Source of the DNA: Trifolium pratense
Lineage: Eukaryota; Streptophyta; Magnoliopsida; Fabales; Fabaceae
Reading direction: 5' to 3'
Assembly: GCF_020283565.1 (NCBI RefSeq)
Contig: NC_060060.1
Span: forward strand, 12,090,001-12,154,000
Length of the DNA stretch: 64,000 nucleotides
How positions within the stretch are numbered: the stretch's first letter is position 1; every line of letters begins with the position of its first letter. Shown piece after piece: positions 59,601 through 64,000 of this stretch. Position numbers and translations under genes: made by a program. The notes under the pieces were generated by a model, which did no database searches, was not told the origin of the DNA, and worked only from the letters and a program-made list of their open reading frames with translations.

Positions 59601-60751
59601 TCAACCTCCTGGTTTTGTGATAAAAGGTAAAGAAAACATGGTATACAGGTTGAAGAAAGCCCTATATGGCTTGAAGCAAGCTCCAAGAGCCTGGAACAAA
59701 AGGATTGATGGATTCCTTGTGAAACAAGGTTTCAGCAAATGCAAGTCAGAATATGGAGTTTATGTACAAAAGTCAACTTCAAGCATCATTCTTATATGTT
59801 TGTATGTTGATGATCTCTTGGTAACTGGGAGTGACATAGCTAAGATTGAGAAGTTCAAAACTGTCATGATGACTGAATTTTTTGGGAGAAATCTCTTACT
59901 TCTTAGGTATTGAATTTTTGAAAACTTCAAAAGGATTAATGCTACATCAAAGAAAGTATGCTGGTGAGATTTTGAAGAGATTCAATATGTCTGATTGTAC
60001 CTATGCTATAACTCCAATGGAGACAAATCTTAAGCTGGAAAAGAATGAAAGTGAAGATGCAGTGGATCCTACAATGTTCAAACAGATTGTTGGGTCATTG
60101 AGATATCTGTGCAATAGCAGGCCAGACATATGCTTTGCAGTTGGCTTGATTAGCAGATTTATGGAGGATCCTAGACAATCTCATATGAAAGCTGCTATGA
60201 GAATATTGAGGTACATAGCTGGCACACTAGATTTTGGAATTCTCTTTCCAAAGTCAGCAGTGAATGCAAAATCAGAAATAATTTGCTATTCAGATGCTGA
60301 TTGGTGTGGTGATAAAGTGGATAGAAGGAGTACCACTGGCTACTTCTTCAAGTATTTGAATGCTTCAGTTGCTTGGTGTTCAAGGAAGCAACCAGTAGTT
60401 GCACTTTCCTCGTGTGAAGCAGAATATATTGCTGGTTCTTATGCAGCATGTCAAGCCCTATGGATTAACTCAGTGCTTAAGGAATTGAAGATCGATGTGA
60501 AGAAGCCAATTACACTGCAAATTGACAATCAATCTGCAATAAACTTAGCTAAAAATCCAGTGCTGCATGGAAGAAGCAAACATATAGAAGCCATATTTCA
60601 TTTCTTGAGGGAGCAGGTGAATCAAGGTAGCTTAGAAGTAATTCATTGTGCTACTGGTTCACAGGTTGCAGACATTATGACTAAGAGTTTGAAGGTTGAC
60701 AGATTTTTGAACTTAAGGAATTCACTTGGTGTGTTCCAACTTAGATCATGA
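56686..60751 (+). pseudogene. Copia gag-pol, frameshifted within reverse transcriptase
   Basis: First frame: 56686-59913 (1,075 codons). Seen in order: gag; zinc knuckle [14 protein letters not shown] (from residue 269); protease; integrase zinc region and core with the D,D,E pattern (VHSDVCGPF and LRTDGGGEY, then [11 protein letters not shown]); and reverse transcriptase with YVDD. At about 59876-59884 the frame breaks; the rest of reverse transcriptase and RNase H is in another frame to 60751. The change looks like a small deletion. In the protease the catalytic Asp-Ser/Thr-Gly is Asp-Ile-Gly at 327-329. An RNase H stretch reads IEAIFHF where I would expect IETRYHF. A tract of Ala/Glu/Asp repeats (58998-59092, phrase gcagatgctgaagcatcag) lies between integrase and reverse transcriptase. 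The element cannot move on its own. Confidence 0.93.
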
Positions 60752-60790
60752 GGTTGAACTTGTTGTATAGGTTTGAAAATTAAGGGAGCA

Positions 60791-61068
60791 TGTTGTTTTG
60801 TAATTGTTCAAACCTAGTTTAGAAGTTAGTTTCATTTCAAGTTAGTTGGTTGTAACTAACTTGTTAGTTAGTAGTTGGTTAGTTGGTTACTTGTCTATCA
60901 AGTTAACCACTTATCTTTGTTTTCTATAAGTAGGAGTTAGAATAAAGTGTAGAATCACTCCTTGTAAACCATTCCACAATATTCACTAATCAATAAAAAT
61001 CTCTTTTATTTCTCCTAAATCTCCTTCCTCTTCTTCAATAACACAAAGCGTGTGCTTGTTCTCTAACA
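60791..61068 (+). repeat. 3' LTR of the Copia element
   Basis: 278 bp, TG...CA, preceded by a purine tract. Best copy of the LTR start (TGTTGTTTTG). Confidence 0.9.
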
Positions 61069-64000
61069 AAAACAAAAATGTTTATTTAATTATTAAGAAA
61101 TCTTGAACTAGGATTCTTGTTCATCCTGTCGTTTTCTTGTAGCATATTTATGTGTTCGACACGTCGTGGAAAGTTTGTTCAAAATAATGTTTTGGGTTAA
61201 AGGCAAATGAGATGACCATAAAAGTTTCGTCATGTTTGAGTGTGTTAGCTATATAATATACAAATTAGAGTGAGGCAATCTTCAATTAATATTGCACCTT
61301 GCCGAAAGTTGCTATGCTAGCTAGCATGTGTGGACACATTTGTTCATCCATCCATACATGTGAACTAAAGAAGTAAAATTTATAGGTTTGCTTTCGTAGT
61401 GAGGTGTGTAAATAAAGTTAACTGAATAAAATTGCCGTAATTGTAAAGTCGGATGTTATGATCGAAGTTCGAACTCTGAATCCTTCACTTTTATGTATAA
61501 ATTTATGATGACTTTATCATTTTTCGTCCATGTTCATGGCCTCTTTTACATTATCTATAAATATCACTTATAATTTTATTTTAAACACATACATTCGATC
61601 AATCAAATTATTATGTTAATCGCATTTTACCTAGCTAGGCACTTTCCTAAACTATCATTATCAAAATTATTCATCAATTGTTGAAGCATAAAGAAATTAC
61701 ATTAAAAAAATAGTTTAGACCTGAAAAAGTACATTACATATTGCAACATATATCATGAATTTATTTATTTTTATTGAATCAAATATATCATATAATCAAA
61801 AACCCTTATAATAGAGGAAAACTGCTGAGTGCCTTAAAAGCACTGTTCATTGAAATTGTTGACACGTGGTGGCATAAGTGATTGCTATTTTACTCCAAAT
61901 GAAGCCACATCCAAAGTTAGCTTTCAAATTTGGGAAAAAGTTTTTTATAGGGAGTGTCCCACTTTGGAGTGGACCCCACTACCTAGATAGCCCCTATTAA
62001 TTTTTCATTTTCGTTTATTTTTGTTACAACAAAACTCCCACTTTTATTTTTATCACTTTTGTTTTACTTGTTTATCCTCACAATGTCAGCTCGTGTCTAG
62101 TGTTTTGTTGTACTTCTTCTAAATGATTTTATATTATTATCCTTACAAATTTTGTCTTTATGTGTAATGCCAAGAGTTTGGATTGGAACAAAAGTCTCTT
62201 GACGCTCCTCCCCATCTTATTACACATTTATACTAATAACAACAAATCTTGGAGACCAAGTAGAAGGACAATTTGGTATTATTAGAACAAAATTTTAACA
62301 ATATATAGTCTTCTCTTCATTCATCTTCCTTCAGCACTAAACAACCATCCCTTCATTCAGCTTCCTTTACCACTAAACAGCCATAACATGACCAATCTTC
62401 ATTTCGTTTTTGTTTGTTTACATTGATTTCTTGAGCCTGAAAATGCTAAAATCATTTAATTAGATCTCCATTCACAGTCAATCTTTTAGTGGAGCATGAA
62501 TATATGAACAAAGCATGAGGCTAAGAACAATAAAAGGAGAGGATCCAAATCCAATTTATTATGTTACTTTGTTTGAGACTTAAATTTTGTAATTTTTGTT
62601 CTTTGATTTTTTTTTATAGGTGAGCCTCACTTCTTTCAAGGATCTTACTTGTGTTTCACAAAGGTAAAGAAATGATTTTCTATCAAATTTAATTTGGTAT
62701 TACATGAATATGTCATTAGTAAAAGAATTTGAGTCATACCAAATAATTTGTGGTGCAATCTATTAACAATTACTTTTCTGCAAATAGACAATGAAAACAT
62801 GAGTTTATAATTACATATTATAGAGAAAACTCTACATAGTTTCATTGAGATGCACAACCATACAAAGTTCATAGAAGTTTCCAATTAGTTATTATTTGTT
62901 CCTTAGAAACATTGACATACATATCAATCAAGAATGTTAACAAAGTGGAAACTCAAATTTCATAGATGCATGTGTTGCTTCTACATTTATAACTCCCTGA
63001 TATTCTCTAATAGGTAAGTAAATTTATGGTTTATTTTTGTAATTTATGAACATAACTAAAAAAAAAATTCAAATGTGTGCCAAAAAATTTCTTTTAGGAT
63101 TGGACTAGAAGATGTTTACCTGCAAAGGAAGGAAGGAGCAACAGGATTTAAGAAGAGCATACACTACCAATGAAGCCTACACCACCAATAAAGGAAAGTG
63201 AGTTTATTAAACCATTCTTAATCATTTAAACTTGAGCAAAAAAATATATTCACACAAAAATTAAGCTTTTTACCACTCATTCACTTGACACCCTCATACT
63301 TCTAAAATTCCACATATTATTTGAAAGGGACATAAGCTCATACACCCTCCTCCTAAATCTCACATCAACCTGTTTTCGGACAATACACTCAAGTTAAGCC
63401 ACACATTCTAAATTAACATGACAGTTGCTTAAATCAAAGACATGCGATGCTAAGAGTATCTCTCATTGTAGTCACATATTACTTATTTTGTGTTCAAAAA
63501 TTGGAACATGTTTCTGTGGTAGACATGATTATTTCTGTTTAAGGACTGTTTGAATGAAGAGTCTTTGCTTTTTTTATAAAAAAAAAAATTAATCCTCAAA
63601 AACCCAGAGAAATCATCCCAAAGATGTTCCAAATAAGCTCTATTAGGTAGGTTCAATCATACCATGACCACGAACAATGACCATATCAACAAAAAAAAAA
63701 CCAAACAAACAAACAAACAAGGAGTATAATAATGAGAACAATATGAAAATTATATCATATTAAAAGGTCCAAACAGAGCCAGAAGAATATGAAAATAAGT
63801 TTACAATGAGTCATGAGCTCATAACTTGTGGAGTGTAGTTGTTGTAAGTCATTTAAATACAGAATTAAAACACAGCAAATTAAAACCAAAAAAGACTTTT
63901 CACCACAACCATATCTAAATCAGACACTTGAAAGCAATAAAAAATACATAGACACTGATTTCACAGTTGTAGTATATCATTAATTTTGTTGAGTATTCAA
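61069..64000. other. gene-poor right end
   Basis: About 2.9 kb of AT-rich DNA with no recognised protein gene. Two short stretches flanked by AG and GT (about 62618-62662 and 63096-63198) could be exons of a spliced transcript, but give no domain and no long frame. 61405-61500 has SINE-like phrases (gaagttcgaactctgaat). A poly-purine (aaacaaacaaacaaac) run is at 63704-63719. Confidence 0.4.

Larger units (their letters stand above)
56323..61068 (+). mobile_element. Copia-type LTR retrotransposon (4.75 kb, damaged)
   Basis: LTRs at 56323-56602 (280 bp) and 60791-61068 (278 bp) differ by eight substitutions and one 2-bp gap that I count by eye, about 2.9 percent. A primer-binding site (attggtatctagagcc) follows the left LTR and a purine tract (aagggagca) precedes the right one. 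The order gag, protease, integrase, reverse transcriptase, RNase H is that of Copia. LTR ends are TG...CA; the left LTR starts TGAATTG where the right one has TGTTG. No target-site duplication was seen: the flanks are ttcata and aaaaca. Confidence 0.93.

Noticed and set aside
1..64000. CRISPR arrays, operons, prophage or bacterial systems
   Set aside because: Spliced genes, nuclear tRNA and plant retroelements make this plant nuclear DNA; no evenly spaced short repeats were seen.

Overview
This is a stretch of plant nuclear DNA, very AT-rich, with intron-containing genes, long intergenic spaces and many transposable-element relics. The gene families, the gene structures and the repeats (foldback elements with ends like GGTCCCTTA, several tRNA-derived SINEs, a Copia element) suggest a legume, probably Medicago or a close relative. 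The species is an inference from memory, not something the sequence proves. Genes were assembled by hand from GT/AG splice sites and reading-frame continuity. Left part (1-18 kb), ordinary conserved genes, all on the + strand: a cytosolic inorganic pyrophosphatase (8 coding exons), a mitochondrial gamma-type carbonic anhydrase subunit of complex I (5 exons), a tRNA-Glu(UUC) gene on the - strand, a 122-residue protein of unknown function, and a 439-residue coiled-coil protein with one C-terminal membrane segment. Middle (18-38 kb): a gene-poor region with LINE-type RNase H relics, a full retroposon with an 18-bp target-site duplication, a 398-bp near-perfect palindrome, a secreted endo-beta-mannanase (GH5 family, 5 exons), a 1.2-kb Mutator-like element with a perfect 9-bp duplication, and a two-membrane-segment protein. 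Right part (38-64 kb): two tandem SABATH carboxyl methyltransferase genes with identical exon layout but quite different intron contents, a heavy-metal-associated isoprenylated protein gene (HIPP type), another Mutator-like foldback element, a nearly complete Copia retrotransposon broken by a frameshift, and about 3 kb with no recognisable gene. The genes do not form a pathway; only the two SABATH genes are related. The most informative layer is the insertion record: seven foldback elements are flanked by 9-bp duplications (four exact, one 8/9, one 7/9, one approximate), four Stowaway-like MITEs sit at TA sites, and at least three tRNA-derived SINE families are present, two of them with exact or clear target-site duplications. 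Points most worth a second look are the His-to-Gln change at a zinc-ligand position in the carbonic anhydrase, the retroposon family carrying a variable number of CCGTCTTTGTGCGGTGT units, the nested insertion history at 10.4-11.06 kb, the 398-bp palindrome, and the MITE sitting about 110 bp upstream of the second SABATH gene. I found no convincing undescribed multi-gene system.
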